NCBI RefSeq assembly: GCF_004210375.1 | Contig: NC_134834.1 | Location: 39,708,264 to 39,772,263 of the forward strand | Origin: Tachypleus tridentatus | Taxonomy: Eukaryota; Arthropoda; Merostomata; Xiphosura; Limulidae | DNA: 64,000 bases | Reading direction: 5' to 3' | Shown: one piece after another, positions 12,800 to 24,554 of the stretch | Position numbering within the stretch: the first letter of the stretch is position 1 | How the letters are laid out: each line of letters begins with the position of its first letter | Program-made: the position numbers and the translations under genes | Notes under the pieces: generated by a model | Told to the model about the DNA's origin: nothing | What the model saw: the letters and a program-made list of their open reading frames with translations, nothing else | Database searches by the model: none

Positions 12800-14200
12800 T
12801 ATGTAGTCTAGCAAGGTGTATCCTTAGGAATACCTAGCTGAAACCCTCTTATATACTATATAGCTCTAGTTATTACATAACAAAATACTTATGTTATAAA
12901 ACTGTGTTTAGGTGATTATTTTAATTAGTTAAATGTGTTGTTAAAGCTAGTAAATAGGAGTTAAAGATACTAGTTGGTTTACTTCTATATAGTTTATAAA
13001 GATGTGTATAGGTTGAATAAGCGGTTTGATTCTTGCTTTGTAGTTTCAAAAAGTGAATAACGGTTGAAGAAACTAGTTGAGTTCCTGTTCAATGGTCTTT
13101 TAAAGTATGTAACTTAGGGACTAAATAAATTAACTAAATTTCCTTAAGTGGCATAGGTCAAATTTTATACTTTATTATCAATGTTTAATATTAAAATGTG
13201 TTATAAATGTAAGAAATATCGTACTTATACAATTAAAAATTTTAAGATATTAAATCAAGACATCGTTAAGCTTAAAGAATTATACATTTGTCTATTATTA
13301 ATAACTTACATTTTCAGTTTTCTCTCTGTTTTACGCAATCGATACAGTAAGTAAATCAGTTTTAAGTACGACTCTCTCTTTTAAGATCCGACTGAAGTGG
13401 TTCTCAAGCACCATTCCTCTTGGCTTCAAAACCTGCAGTTGTAAGATATCCTTGATAGATGGTAGAGGTAGCTCTCATTTCGATGTTTTATTGCTCTGTA
13501 GAAATATACATGTCATCTTCCAGTTCTTGATATTTAAAGTATGTGGAACACAGAAATTAATCTGGCCTCAATACCTGACTATCTTTTAATTGAATAGTAG
13601 GGTTAGGTGTTCAATTGTAGTACTCCCACATTTCAAAATGCTAAGTGTGTTCAGTGCCCCTTTGGAAGTTCAAAAGTCAGTACATTTAATTAACCTTGCG
13701 AATAATACCAAAATAGGTTTTCAGTCATAGCTAACACTACTTACCGAAATTCTATATAATGATTAAACAGGTTTTTCCTCATAGTTGCTACTACTTACTA
13801 AATTTTTGTGTGATGATTTTTCAAGTATTTCTCGTATCTGAATAAAATGATAGAAAATACATTGCTTTAGATTTAACATATAAGAAACTAAAATAAAAAA
13901 AAGTTTTTTGTTTCTCATTTTGTTGAACGGCAGTGTTATTTATATTACTTACCTAAATGCTTCAGTAAAGTTTGGTTTGTGTGCCCAAACTGCTGTTAAA
14001 AATATCTTCCTTCATTTGAGTTACTATATTCATGTATCTTCTTTCATACGAGATATTATGTTGATACACCTAATTTCAAGCGAGATATTAATTTAAGGCC
14101 TCCGACTTTGTATGAGGTATTATGTTGACACATCCGCCTTCATATGAGATACTACATTTGATGGTGTGGAATAATGAAACATCATGACTGAATACACTTG
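12800..14200 (+). repeat. copy C: 5' noncoding part of the receptor-gene unit, cut at the palindrome edge
   Basis: This stretch aligns with the DNA upstream of gene B's transmembrane exon (reverse strand, about 53.9-52.6 kb). Its last part (about 13,540-14,195) also aligns with 1,230-1,570 of copy A. Shared marks include AAAACCTGCAGTTGTAAGATATCC, GGAACACAG..ATTA, CTATCTTTTAATTG and ATGACTGAATACACTTG. In A the transmembrane block begins about 90 bp after that last mark. Here it is replaced at 14,201 by the left palindrome arm, so C has no coding part. Confidence 0.7.
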
Positions 14201-14296
14201 GCTAGTAGAATTGAATGGAGGGAGTTGTATTTGTGACAAGAATGTGTGGCACTATTATTGGTGGAGGGTTTTCGTCTGGTAATTTGCATGAAAGAC

Positions 14297-14443
14297 TCAT
14301 TGCAATGAATTATTTCCAATGGAGGAGCGGTAGGACACTTGTGGTATGCGCAAAAAAACATTTTTGCTTATGGAGGGCAGCACTGAATGAGTATAGCTAT
14401 TTAAGTGAAAGGTAATATACGGAAAAAATTCATTGCAATGAAT
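14297..14443. promoter_or_regulatory. two perfect palindromes TCATTGCAATGA near the ORF end
   Basis: TCATTGCAATGA at 14,297-14,308 and ATTCATTGCAATGAAT (16-bp perfect palindrome) at 14,428-14,443. Both are kept in the right arm. The ATTGCAAT core resembles a C/EBP half-site pair, but no function can be shown. The second overlaps the end of the 74-codon ORF. Confidence 0.35.
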
Positions 14444-14654
14444 AAAATATGTATACATTTGCAATATGTAATAATGAAGTCATTTTGCGAATAAAATCAA
14501 TAAACTGGTAATTTTCAGTTTGAGCTAATAAATTTCTCATTTCTACTAACATGTTTACAACTCTGCTATTTTTTTCTTCTACCCAAGAAGGAAGTGAAAT
14601 ACTGTCAAAGTTGGAAGTATTATGCAGAAAGTGTAAAGACATCTTGGTCCACAT
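14430..14654 (-). CDS. 74-codon ORF, unrecognised, left-arm copy
   Basis: An ATG-started ORF whose frame stays open about 15 codons upstream of the ATG, so it could be an internal or terminal exon. The peptide is mixed-composition and looks real (SLPSWVEEKNSRVVNMLVEM, ending HIANVYIFYSLQ). The right-arm copy at 40,234-40,458 is open over the same length with only two amino-acid differences (Ala/Thr and Asp/Tyr). I do not recognise the family. It sits beside an S3 SINE and could be a captured exon fragment. Confidence 0.35.
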   Translation of the reverse strand: MWTKMSLHFLHNTSNFDSISLPSWVEEKNSRVVNMLVEMRNLLAQTENYQFIDFIRKMTSLLHIANVYIFYSLQ

Positions 14655-14770
14655 TTCAGTAGCCAGTGTATGAGATTTACTTAACCCTTGTTTGAAAATT
14701 CAGCAGGATAACAATCCATAACTTGGTTTCCTCTGTATGAAATTATTTGAAAGAAAAGGAAAGAATTGTG

Positions 14771-14888
14771 TTTGTGTGTTTTCTTATAGCAAAGCCACAT
14801 CGGGGTACTTGCTGAGCACACCGAGGGGAATCGAACCCCTGATTTCAGCGTTGTATATATCCGTAGACATACCGCTGTACTAGCGGAG
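14771..14888 (-). repeat. S3 SINE, left arm
   Basis: Clean copy on the reverse strand. The head CTCCGCTAGTACAGCGG is followed by ATGTCTACGG, a B box GGGGTTCGATTCCCC and the tail TATAAGAAAACACAC. The partner in the right arm is at 40,001-40,120. Confidence 0.88.
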
Positions 14889-15182
14889 GGCGAAGGAAAG
14901 AAATTGGGATGTAAAATTTACAAAGTGATCAGCTTAATGTCATATACTTTTTTAGTTGGAAAGTTTTTAAAAACTAATGAACGTAAAACAAAAAATAAAC
15001 AAAATACCAGCATACAAAAAAACAGTTAACTGATTATTGAAGTAATATACTTAAAGTAATACCCGCTTATTAATTAGTGTTTTGTTCCAGAAATGATCTT
15101 TTTATCTCTAATATTTTACTACTTAGTACAAATTTATATTTAAATCACTATATCATTTTTTTGCAACTTTTCACAAAATGTT

Positions 15183-16552
15183 AAGTGCTTATTCTTTGGA
15201 TTCAGTCTTCTGAACAACTCACATACAGAACCCCAAACCAAAGAGTGTCTACCATATAGAATTTAACACACTTTTCTTTAAGTTTTAAATGTAGAAAAAG
15301 CTCCTGGTGTACATATTACATTAAAACTTACCCTTGGCCAATCTGTTTTATCATAGTATATTTTTATAGGAATCGCCCATTGAAACAATACTTTTTAACT
15401 TTTTCATGATTTTTTCATTTGCTATTTTCTTTTTCTTTGACAAAATATCATAATATAACAATTAGCATGCCATGCAAATATGCGTTTGCCAACAAATATT
15501 ACTTTTAATAATTGCTGTAAAGAACATTCGACATTGCACTATTAAATTTATGACCAAAGTTGAATCTACTTAAACAAAAGATCAATGTTATGTTTCACAG
15601 GCAAAAAGATTCATTATGAAAAACGCTCATTAATCAGGACCGTATACACATTTACAATTATTTAACATGTTTCGTGTTTTACAAGTATAATAATTTGTTG
15701 TAATTTTCTATCATTTATTACATGTTGTATAAGTAATTATTACTTAGCATTTTCAATTCCTTATGTAACTTTCCGCAGCAGACTTTTAGTAAAAATTAGG
15801 TATGTTTTCTATATAAATTATCATAAATAAATACTTTTTGTTTTTTTTAACAGGAGACAAGAGAAGTTGCCACGACTTACTATGAATATAACTCGCATTA
15901 CTGAACGTAACATAGATGAGATGATACTGTCAACAAGTTTAATGTCCGAAATTTTCAACTTTGTGATAACTGCTGTATATATTTTAAATTAGTTGGTTTT
16001 AGAGTTATTCTGTTCCAATTCTTCCTCATCACTACAAGTCATCCTCTACGATAAGGTGCTAAATGTTGGTCAAGTACCATCTTTACTACGATTATTTTAA
16101 AATTATGTTTATGTTTAACTAACAGATGTTTGTATAATAACTAGCAGGTGCTCGTTGAAACAATTCAACTGTTGCGCAGTTGGTAAAAATGTTTTGGTTT
16201 TCAAGCAATGGGTGCATGCAGCACAATATAGAGCGCCCAAGTTCGCTAAGTAGTTGTGTAGATTTTCCAGCTGGATTCCGCTGTTTCTGGTCATTTTACT
16301 GAGCGCAAGAAGAGGCCTCTACCGAGGTGAGCATTTTTTGACAGTTGTCGTTTCTATACGAAGTTTCAAAGGGATTTTATTCAATGCAATTTATTCGACA
16401 TGATACAATAAAATAATGCATGAATAGAATACCAACATGAAAAAATTACATCTTTAAACTGTTACTTTCATTTGGTCGACAAAATAAGTCCTCTTTTTCT
16501 GTTGTTATTTCTTTCTTTTTTTCATAAAATTTCCTCATAAAACAAAACATTT
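15183..16552. other. 1.4-kb segment present only in the left arm
   Basis: In the right arm the flanks meet directly (junction near 39,706: TATATCTTAACATTTTGTG). In the left arm they are about 1.37 kb apart, with a short TAAG at both joints. No transposon ends or genes were seen inside, so a deletion from the right arm through microhomology is the simpler reading. An insertion in the left arm is not excluded. Confidence 0.7.
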
Positions 16553-17370
16553 TTAATAAGATATATTTTTCTCGGATTGACTGCCTCCCAGTGAAACAGG
16601 ATAAGTCTTCACATTGACAATGCTAAAAATCAGTGGACACAGCATATAGCGTGATGTGGGTATGCTATAAGATCTTTGATTGCTTATATTTGTTTTGCGT
16701 TTGAAACTGGTTCTATGGCAGATCGTAAACGCGGCAGGATAATTCTGTTACAAAATAAGAACTTTTCTTAATCAAGTACGTAGTTCTTTCATAATCTGAA
16801 ATATTTAAAACATTTAATTATAAAAAGTCGCGCAACCGTAACAACGCAACATGGGCCAAAGATTGATTGATTTCAACGGTGCACATCTTTAACAGCTCTA
16901 GCGGCACGAGTTAACAAACATAACGACCTTGCGCGGCTTTTGCAACACTTCGTGACCTTCCAGTAGTCCTCACATAATTAACCTCATTTAATCACAATAA
17001 CAATATTGTTTTCCAGCACTGCATTAGCAGGTCTGGTTACTTATAGAAAGCAGTTAAACTCAATGAACCCAAATATTCTTGTTTTAATTATATTATCTAT
17101 TTCTGTCAAGCAACTATTGTTAGTTTCTTCATACACCCTCAAGTCCTTCCTGCATATCCTAAAAATAATTGTTGAACATTTACTTGTCTGATTTAATGGC
17201 TCCTCTGCAGCCTAGGTAATGACATGTGTTTGGATTCTATCACTAAAGCTGTTGTCACTTTTAAGATCTATTTACTTTGGTTGAACGTAAGAATTCTTAT
17301 ATTTTTCATCTCATGTGCTTCACTACAATGCTTCCAATCTCAGTACCATTCTTGTATTTTAGTTCAACAC

Positions 17371-17630
17371 ATGGCTCGGCATGTTAGGGAGTTCGATTCG
17401 CAATTTGAAGGTTGCGGGTTCGAATCCCCGTTTACTGAACATGCTCACCTTTTCAGTCGTTGAGGTGATATAGTGTGATGGTCAATTCCACTATTCACTA
17501 TTAAAAGAGTAGCCCAAGAGTTGACGGTGGAGGGTGATAACTAGCTTCCTTCTCTCTAGTCTTCCACTGCTACATTAGGAACAGCTAGCAAAGATAGCCC
17601 ACTTGTTACTTTGCGCGAATTTCACAACAA
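17371..17630 (+). repeat. S1 SINE, diverged, left arm
   Basis: ATGGCTCGGCATGTTAGGG head, B box GGGTTCGAATCCCC, S1 body with AAGAGTAGCCCAAGAGTTGA and tail TTTGCGCGAATTTCAC. It runs straight into an S2 SINE tail. In the right arm (38,679-38,914) about 260 bp of other sequence separates the two. Confidence 0.85.
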
Positions 17631-17730
17631 CTTACAACGCTAAAAACCGGGTTTCGATACCCGTGGTGGGCAGAGCACAGATAGTCCATGGTGTAGTTTT
17701 GTGCTTAATTCAAAACAACAACAAACAACA
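17631..17730 (+). repeat. S2 SINE, 5'-truncated, left arm
   Basis: Starts at TTACAACGCTAAAAACC and continues through the B box GGGTTTCGATACCC, GTGGTGGGCAGAGCACAG, AGTTTTGTGCTTAATTC and (CAA)n. The right-arm partner (38,287-38,418) keeps the head GGCTCAGCGGTTTGT on its minus strand, so the left copy lost its head with a deletion of about 270 bp. Confidence 0.85.
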
Positions 17731-17974
17731 ACCAGTCTAAATATACTATTACTAAGTTTTCAATTTATAAACATATTCTTGCGTCTATAACTTGGATTCG
17801 TAGAGAAAGCGGACTGTCTAACTATTTGAATGATGGTTAATTGTGGATTTAGACCTTTGATAGGATAGAGTTCTTTGATCCAATGCTAACTTAGCATGTT
17901 TGTTACCACAAAATAGCTAAAATCAGCATCAAACGGGCCATCATTACAAGTGGTGTTCGAATCATTTTGTCCCC

Positions 17975-18045
17975 CTCTACCCCAGTGGCTCAACAAAAAA
18001 TTAGCAGACTAACAGTGCTAAAAATCGAATTTCAATGTCGATTGT
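17975..18045 (+). repeat. possible S2 head fragment
   Basis: CCCAGTGGCTCAACAAAAA, CAGACTAACAGTGCTAAAAATCG and TTTCAATGTCGATTG follow the order of the S2 tRNA-like head, in a poor copy. Also present near 37,970-38,040. Confidence 0.35.
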
Positions 18046-18959
18046 GCAGTTGCACGCTAAACAACCGACCGATCAGCCAATTGAATCATTTTGTAAATAC
18101 GAAGTTGCCGTTGTGACTTCTTTTTTGTCTTTCTGTAACTCGGTTGTCGTGTGTTCTTTGCTGCATTTTTACAATTCGATTCCGAACAAACAGTAGGCCA
18201 GTGTAAGCCCCATATCGAAAAGAATTTTGCATTTTTACATAACATATAGGATTTTCTAATATACACAAAGTTAAAATGAAGTTAGTTAGCCATTCTTTGT
18301 AAATTTGAAGAAAGAGTACCGGAACGTAAACATTCCATATTATTATGAACAATACTGGTATATGACGGAGGCTAAGAAGAGTTATGTGAGTTAATTATAA
18401 AGTAAATACGTAAAGCGCCATATAGTTTAATAGTGGTTAAATGCATAATAGCTTACGCATGCGTACTAATAATGGTTTACTCATGCTAAAATTACCAGCC
18501 TTAAACAATTACTTTTAAAGTAGTTAAATGAACTCAAATGTTACACAGGTAAATTGATAGCGATATAAAATTATATAATCAGGACTCTATCGTACATATG
18601 GCTTGATAATTTTATGAAGTTTTAATGAATAGCCGTGTTTTTCAAGGGTTTTCTAAATGTCATTGTGTTTGAATGTTTTTCAGGGGGTGTGTGATCAGTC
18701 GTCAGGTGCTTACTCACCAACCTCTTCACTTCGTCATCCAAACTTTTTAATTTGACTTGTAAGTGGGGTAACGAAAACGGCGTCAAATCTTTTGAATTTT
18801 CACATAGATTTCGATGACTAAGGTACACCTTTCAACCCTAGTAGCCAACAGCAGTCGATTTAGCAGATTGTCATATTTTAAAAGCTTCATAGCTCTCGAA
18901 TTTTGCCGGTTACAGTAGCGATATCTGTGGAGAGTTTAGGAAAGATGTTTTGCCACATT

Positions 18960-19300
18960 GATCAAATTCGACCCTCATAAAATAAGAAAATATCTTTGTA
19001 TGTCCGAGGTTATCAACAGACTCAAACCAGTGTGACAAAACAATGAGAAATAACATTCTACATTTGTCCTTTATGTTTCATCAGAGTTCGACCACCTTGG
19101 ACTGAGTTATAAAGCAAAAATAGTATAAAAAATCTATCCCCATGTTAACGGATATGGCTGTAACCTTGACCTAAAGTATATCAAATTTTGTCCATATCCA
19201 TTCAGCTGTTTATGATAAATCGTGCTGAGAAACATACACAGAAATAAACACACTGGGATGAAAACATAACCTTCATCATCTTCAATGGCAGATACAATGA
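18960..19300 (+). repeat. possible dispersed repeat (family not identified)
   Basis: The run TGTAACCTTGACCTAAAGTAT, followed by ATCAAATTTTGTCCATATCC and GTGCTGAGAAACATACACAG, has the style of widely dispersed repeats in marine invertebrates. I know this only from memory. The only second copy seen here is its palindrome partner near 36,480-36,780, so this call rests on resemblance. Confidence 0.25.
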
Positions 19301-19805
19301 TTGGTTTAAACACCTGGAAGTTACTTTCTATTTTTGGAGCAAATGGAATTCTGTAACGTTTCTTGTGTGCAGGAAAACATTTTGTTCACTGCCTTGACTG
19401 AGGAGTTAAATGAACCGTCAGTACAGGATAAATGTCAGCTCTGTCCACAGATTTAGCTGCTGTTTCATCAGTCTTTTTTTACATAGAAACAGTTATGGAT
19501 ATACCCGACACATAATACCCAGATATTTTCAGTTACCTAATTTTCAGTGTTTAATTTTGAAAGCACACAAAGTTTAGATGCCTTGTAACGGGCTGGGTGC
19601 ACGTAGTCAGACACATTAATTTTCATAATCCAGTCGAAGTTAAAGAACTGGAACAAAAACTGTTAAACTGGACACACATGAGTTCTATATAACCATCTTT
19701 ACTTGGTTAGAAATATTTACTGTGGGTAGATATTGTTCTTTACTTAAAGAGAAACTACTTGTTTGTTAAATTGTTTAGTAACGTTTACCAGATATATTAG
19801 TGTTA

Positions 19806-20078
19806 TTGTTTGTTTGGGGAAATTTCGTCCAAAGCTACACGAGAGCTATCCACGCTAGCCGTCTAATTTAATAGTTTAAGACAAGAGAGAAGACAGCTGG
19901 GTTTCACCACCCATCGCCAACTCTTGGGCTTGTCTTTTACCAAAGAATATTGGGATTAATCGTCACATTATAACGCCACCACGGCTGAAAGGACGAACAT
20001 GTTTGATGTGACGGGGATTCGAATCCATTCCCCTCATATTACGAATTTAACGCTCTAACTATGATGTTATGTCGGGGC
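19806..20078 (-). repeat. S1 SINE, diverged, left arm
   Basis: Reverse-strand S1 with the TTTGTTTGGGGAAATTTCG tail, CACCCATCGCCAACTC body, B box GGGATTCGAATCC and a decayed head ending in GGGGC. Partner 35,660-35,933. Confidence 0.85.
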
Positions 20079-20592
20079 ATTAGGCCTAGAATCTAAATCT
20101 AATTGTTTAACGGGGCAACGCTTGAATTGTAACCTTACGATACATTTATATTTTATAGATCATTTCCCAGTAAATATATTTTAATGCATGATTCTGTCCA
20201 AATAATCACATTTTTCATGAAACAAGCACCACCTACAGGCTGCTAAATATACCTACAGTTTCGGAAATATAATGTGTTGATGATAAATATGTAATTAATG
20301 TGTTAAAATGAGGCAACACTCATAGTTTACAACAAAAGTTTATTTTCATATCAGTTAACTACTGATCTTGATTTACAGTAAAATGGTAAAACATAAGGAC
20401 AAACACAGTTATTAAATTTCAAGTTGTTCACAAATTAAGAAAAGTTTATATATTAATGCTATATTTCAGTACCAGCCTAAATATATATAAAAATAACTGT
20501 GGGCTATTGTTTTAGGTAGGATTGTTTGATCTGTATCAAAAATTATTCCTGTTCTTGAATCTCTTGTGGTTCTAGTATTAATATTCATGATG

Positions 20593-20679
20593 TCCGCCGA
20601 TGACACAGCAGTATATCTTTAGGTTTAAATTTCTAAAATCAGGGGATAAATTCCCCTCAGTAGAGACAGTGGATAACCA
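20593..20679 (+). repeat. S3-like SINE fragment, left arm
   Basis: ACACAGCAGTATATCTTTAGG head and the GGGGATAAATTCCCCTCAG B-box region match S3 order loosely. Partner near 35,071-35,160 on the minus strand. Confidence 0.45.
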
Positions 20680-20835
20680 AATATTCATGAGAATTTCATT
20701 CTCCGAAAGAAAATACTTGTATTACATTCGTGTATGTTTGTAACTTCGTCAGTCACAATGACTGTCCGACAACCCTTTGAATGGGTTTTCGATCAACTAG
20801 AAGGCCAGGACTTGACTGCACATTGCACGTATGTA

Positions 20836-22226
20836 CACTCTTGTGCAAATTAATTGAAACAAGACAGAAAATTACGATTTTTTCCATTTTTTGCGTTTTA
20901 TTTAAGAGAATCCAAAAATTACTCACAAATTAATACATGATATGACCGCCTTTTTTTTTCAGCAGATCATTAATCGGCTTTGGCATCGAGTCCACGAGTT
21001 GACTACAATCTTTACTAATTTTTGGATCGCGGTACCACACCTCAATTATGGCCTCAATTAGCTTATCTTGCGCATTACAGTCTTTTGCCCAAAGACTTTC
21101 TTTACAAATCGTCCAAAGATTTTCATTAGGATTTAAGTCCGGAGCGTTTTCAGGCCAGTCCAGCACCTTTATTCGCGTTGTAGTCATAAAATTCTTCACA
21201 AGTTTCGATGTGTGGTACGGAGCCAGATCTTGCTGAAAAATGCCAGATCCATCTGGAAATCTCTTTTTCAATTCTGGAATGACTCTTCTCTGCAAAACTT
21301 CGATGTACTGTGGTCCTGGCATTATACCTTCTACGATATGTAAGCCTCCGAAGCCATAGTAGCTGTAAAAGCCCCAAAACATCTTCTTCAAGGGATGTTT
21401 TACGAACTGATTGATGTGAGATTCTCGAAGTTTCTCACCAGGAGATCTGCGAACATGCAGACTTCTTTAACCCTGTACGAAAAAATGAGTCTCGTCACTG
21501 AATAACACCTTTCTCCACTGTTCTTGTGTCCAGTTCTTGTATTTCAGACCCCATTGATACCATTGTTTCGTCATTGAGTTGATAAGAAGTTGTTTTTTGA
21601 CTGGTCTCCTTGCCCTTCGACCGACATCAAGAAGCCTACGACGAACCGTTGAAGAGCTGACTTTTATTCCTTTGACCTCCAAATCTCTTTTTATGGCGTC
21701 AATTCTTTTCCGTTGATCTTTCACACACTCCCTAACCACGTACGCGTCGTCTCTTGGCGTTGTTTTCCTTTTTCAGCCACATCTTTCTTTACGTTTCGGA
21801 CTGATAGATCCGGTACTCACCTTGGCCTTGATTACACCGCTGACGGTCGATAGGCTAACACCAACAACGTCCGCGATTTCCCTGTAAGTCATGCCGGTGG
21901 GCTCGTGCAGTGTCACAATCTTTGTACGCTTTCTAGGAGTCACGTCCATTGTGTATGACGGTTGAAAGACGACTGATAAGCAGTAAAACAAATAGCCTCA
22001 TGTTTTAGGAAACTCTAACGCAATTTCGAATGACGTAATATTCCTCAAAATTTCGTCATATATCCCAAAAAATAGATCGACCGTACTGCAAAACACATCA
22101 AATTACGCCGTCTGTGTGAAAAAATGACTATTAAAGGAAATCAGCGGGTCCAGCGAGCCTACACCGGCCGCCATGCTGAAAATATTGTAAAATGACCATT
22201 TGTTTCAATTAATTTGCACAAGGGTA
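20836..22226 (-). mobile_element. Tc1-like DNA transposon, nearly whole, left arm
   Basis: Terminal inverted repeats of about 29 bp (core CTTGTGCAAATTAATTGAAA) sit between TA dinucleotides (20,834-20,835 and 22,227-22,228), the Tc1/mariner target site. The 1.39 kb element carries one transposase frame of about 340 codons on the minus strand. A second copy at 33,948-34,914 has lost 0.42 kb. Because both copies sit at the same place in the palindrome arms, the insertion is older than the duplication. Confidence 0.95.
20930..21949 (-). pseudogene. Tc1-type transposase with two in-frame stops
   Basis: Starts at MDVTPRKRTKI (ATG 21,949-21,947). The N-terminal helix-turn-helix reads MTYREIADVVGVSLSTVS. 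A second helical region contains VSSSTVRRRLLDVGR. Catalytic residues are visible: the first Asp in LFSDETHF, the second Asp in QQDLAPYH, and Glu in LNPNENLW, 35 residues after the second Asp, which is the DD34E spacing of Tc1. It ends GGHIMY. The length (about 339 aa) is normal for Tc1. The frame is unbroken except for TGA at 21,773-21,775 (after KERCG) and TAA at 21,467-21,469 (after FFVQG), so the copy cannot make a full protein. The first stop is also in the right-arm copy. Confidence 0.92.
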
Positions 22227-22932
22227 TAACAGAAATATGATTGTGTTACGTGCAGCAGCCACGTTGTTTTAAAAGGTCATTCTTGTACCTTGTTCAACCA
22301 AGTGCAACAAAACCAGTTGCCATTATTACATGATTCAGTTCTAAGCATTTACTACTTTTAGAACCTCACGTGGGAGACTGGTTTCCACGAGACTAGATAA
22401 TTACTCACTTCATCATCGAGTATGAGCAATTTAAACCTTTAACTAAGTGTCATTAATGTGTTGCTATTGGTGCAAATAATACGAAGACCTTGACTAGCAA
22501 AAATAAATATTTCATTTTTGTGTGTTTTTGTAACTAGTATAATATATTCACTCTCGCCGTGGAACTCTAAGATCCTGTCATGATTCACAAAGACCTTAAT
22601 CCACCAATCAAGTGTCTCCTTTATCTTAATTACTTCTATAGCTACCTTGCTACGTCAATGCGTCGATTCCTTTATTGATTTGATTCTTGCGAGTTCCCAA
22701 ACTCAATACAGTTTCACGCGTTTAATTAATGTAACGAAAGGTGCAAGGAATCAACGGTCCGATTTGAAAAGAACTGTAGTTCTATTGTATCATCAACATT
22801 GAAACTATAATAATTTTATACATTTGGCATCGAAAAGTAATCATATACTTTAAATATCAACAAATATGGGGAAAAATGATTAATAGTTTTACTGTGTGCA
22901 TCTAAAAAAAGTTACTTGTTTTTCGACACATT

Positions 22933-23039
22933 CCCTTGCAGCGCAGTGGTATGTCTGCAGAATTTACAACGCTATAAAGCAGGTTTCGATACATATAATG
23001 GTCAGAGCACGTTGTGTAGTTTTGTGCTTAACTATAAAG
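22933..23039 (+). repeat. S2 SINE, left arm
   Basis: CAGCGCAGTGGTATGTCTGCAG head, TTACAACGCTATAAAG, a TTTCGATAC B box, GGTCAGAGCACG and TAGTTTTGTGCTTAA tail. Partner 33,188-33,294. Confidence 0.8.
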
Positions 23040-23404
23040 TTTCTCGAAAATAGTCAATTACTAACTCAAAGTATTTATGAATAAAAATATATTTAATGTA
23101 TTATTATTTTATGCCAGTTACAACTACGACGTTCATTTAAGTTTTATTTGACTTTGTTTCGTTTGACTGTTGAAACCTGGATTCCATCGTTTTAATTTCG
23201 CAGACATAACACTGGGTCACTAGGGGATTTGACTTTGTCCACTTAAATTATTGTTGTAATGCATTGTTCTATTATTAGAAATAGGTTTGAAGATAGCGTT
23301 TTGGTTTTGTTCACCTTTAATCTTTCTGTCGTTTGGTTCTCATTTTCTAGGCAGAAAACGTTACTGTTAATTGAAACAACGGAAAGGGTTGGAAGGGTCA
23401 AGTA

Positions 23405-24000
23405 ATGTTTTTTGTAAGCATATACAACAGCGAGTGGTTAGAATGGTCAAGTTATGTTGTACAAGTAAAGAATGGTCCAACAATTGACTTAACTACATTG
23501 TCCTCCACAATTCTGTTAAAAGATTCAATTTCCATTATAAATTCATTAATTGAACAATTGTGTTATTCTTTCACAGTATCGGAAGAAAGAAACTTTAACT
23601 CCAAAAGCGTAAAAGATATATTAAGTTTCGGTATTTATAATAATTATATGTTTTTCAATAACCAGGAATTTAAACAAGTAATAGGAGTTTCATTGGACGC
23701 TAACTATTCTACTTGTATTGCAAATTTATATAGTTATTTTTATGAGAAAATGTTTATTGAACATTACCTAAATCCAGGCATTTTTGCTTTAACTTACAGA
23801 TATGATTGAATTAGTGTAAAAATCCTGAGATAAATGATGTTATTAACACTATTTGTACAGTAGAATTAGAAATTGAAAATACGTCAGTATCTAACGTAGA
23901 GGCACATTATTTAGATTTAGAAATAAAAATAATTGATAATTATATCAATCTAAAATATTTTAATGAAAAAATATTTTGCTTTTGAAATATATGGTTAACC
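23405..24000 (+). mobile_element. reverse-transcriptase fossil, left arm (Penelope-like or a related lineage)
   Basis: Translated pieces (NLYSYFYEKMF, ALTYRYD, and further on VEAHYLDLEIKI) follow the order of a reverse-transcriptase palm domain in a family with YLDD-type active sites and a xxAPFLDL block. I know this family from cnidarian and other invertebrate genomes. Its placement among Penelope-like or virus-associated elements is uncertain to me, so I treat it as a fossil. The fragment is broken and lacks recognisable ends. A second copy lies at the mirror position (32,230-32,820), so it predates the duplication. Confidence 0.6.
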
Positions 24001-24240
24001 TTTTTCAATAATCGTGTACCCTATTCTTCTGTTGTAAGCATTTTAACTTCACAATTAGAATGATTTTGTAAAAATTCCATTTTATTATTAATGTTGAATT
24101 ATTGATGCAAAAATTAATATTTAATGAATTCAATAAAGAAACTCTAAATAAAAATATTAAAAATATTATTTGATGAATATAAGAATGTGTTATATAAATA
24201 TAAAGAAGTAAAGTTTAAGGAAATTTTACTGAAACTTTCT

Positions 24241-24473
24241 CATAAGTATTTTTCCGTCGCGCCAAACGTGCTCGCCCTTTCAGCCGTGGAGGCGTTATTA
24301 CGCGACGGTCAATTCCACTATTCGTTGGTAAAAGAGAAGCCCAATAGTTGGCTCTGGGTGGTGATGACTAGCTGCTTTCCCTCTAGTCTTACACTGCTAA
24401 ATTAGGGACGGCTAGCACAGATAGCCCTCGAGTAGCTTTGTGCGAAATTCAAAAAACAAACATAAGTATTTTT
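24241..24473 (+). repeat. 5'-truncated S1 SINE with 13-bp target duplication, left arm
   Basis: The S1 body and tail (24,254-24,460), lacking the tRNA-like head, are flanked by perfect CATAAGTATTTTT repeats at 24,241-24,253 and 24,461-24,473. Both repeats are kept in the right arm (31,974-31,986 and 31,754-31,766). This is LINE-type target-primed insertion, older than the duplication. Confidence 0.93.
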
Positions 24474-24554
24474 AGTTATTAATAATGTCATTTAAACAAC
24501 TTCGACCTACTTTTATGCGGATGAACACATTGTCACCTACAAATGCTTGTTTAG

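Noticed and set aside
17006-17191. 61-codon ORF mirrored at 39,144-39,329
   Set aside because: Non-ATG start, hydrophobic AT-rich composition, no domain. Conserved only because the arms are duplicated.
18086-18352. 88-codon minus ORF with a mirror copy at 37,667-37,945
   Set aside because: Begins at TTG, has low-complexity hydrophobic start, and the two copies end in different frames.
18622-18828. 68-codon minus ORF, identical in translation in the right arm (36,910-37,116)
   Set aside because: It starts with GTG, not ATG, and has no splice context. Identity is expected for a young duplication, so it supports the palindrome rather than a gene.
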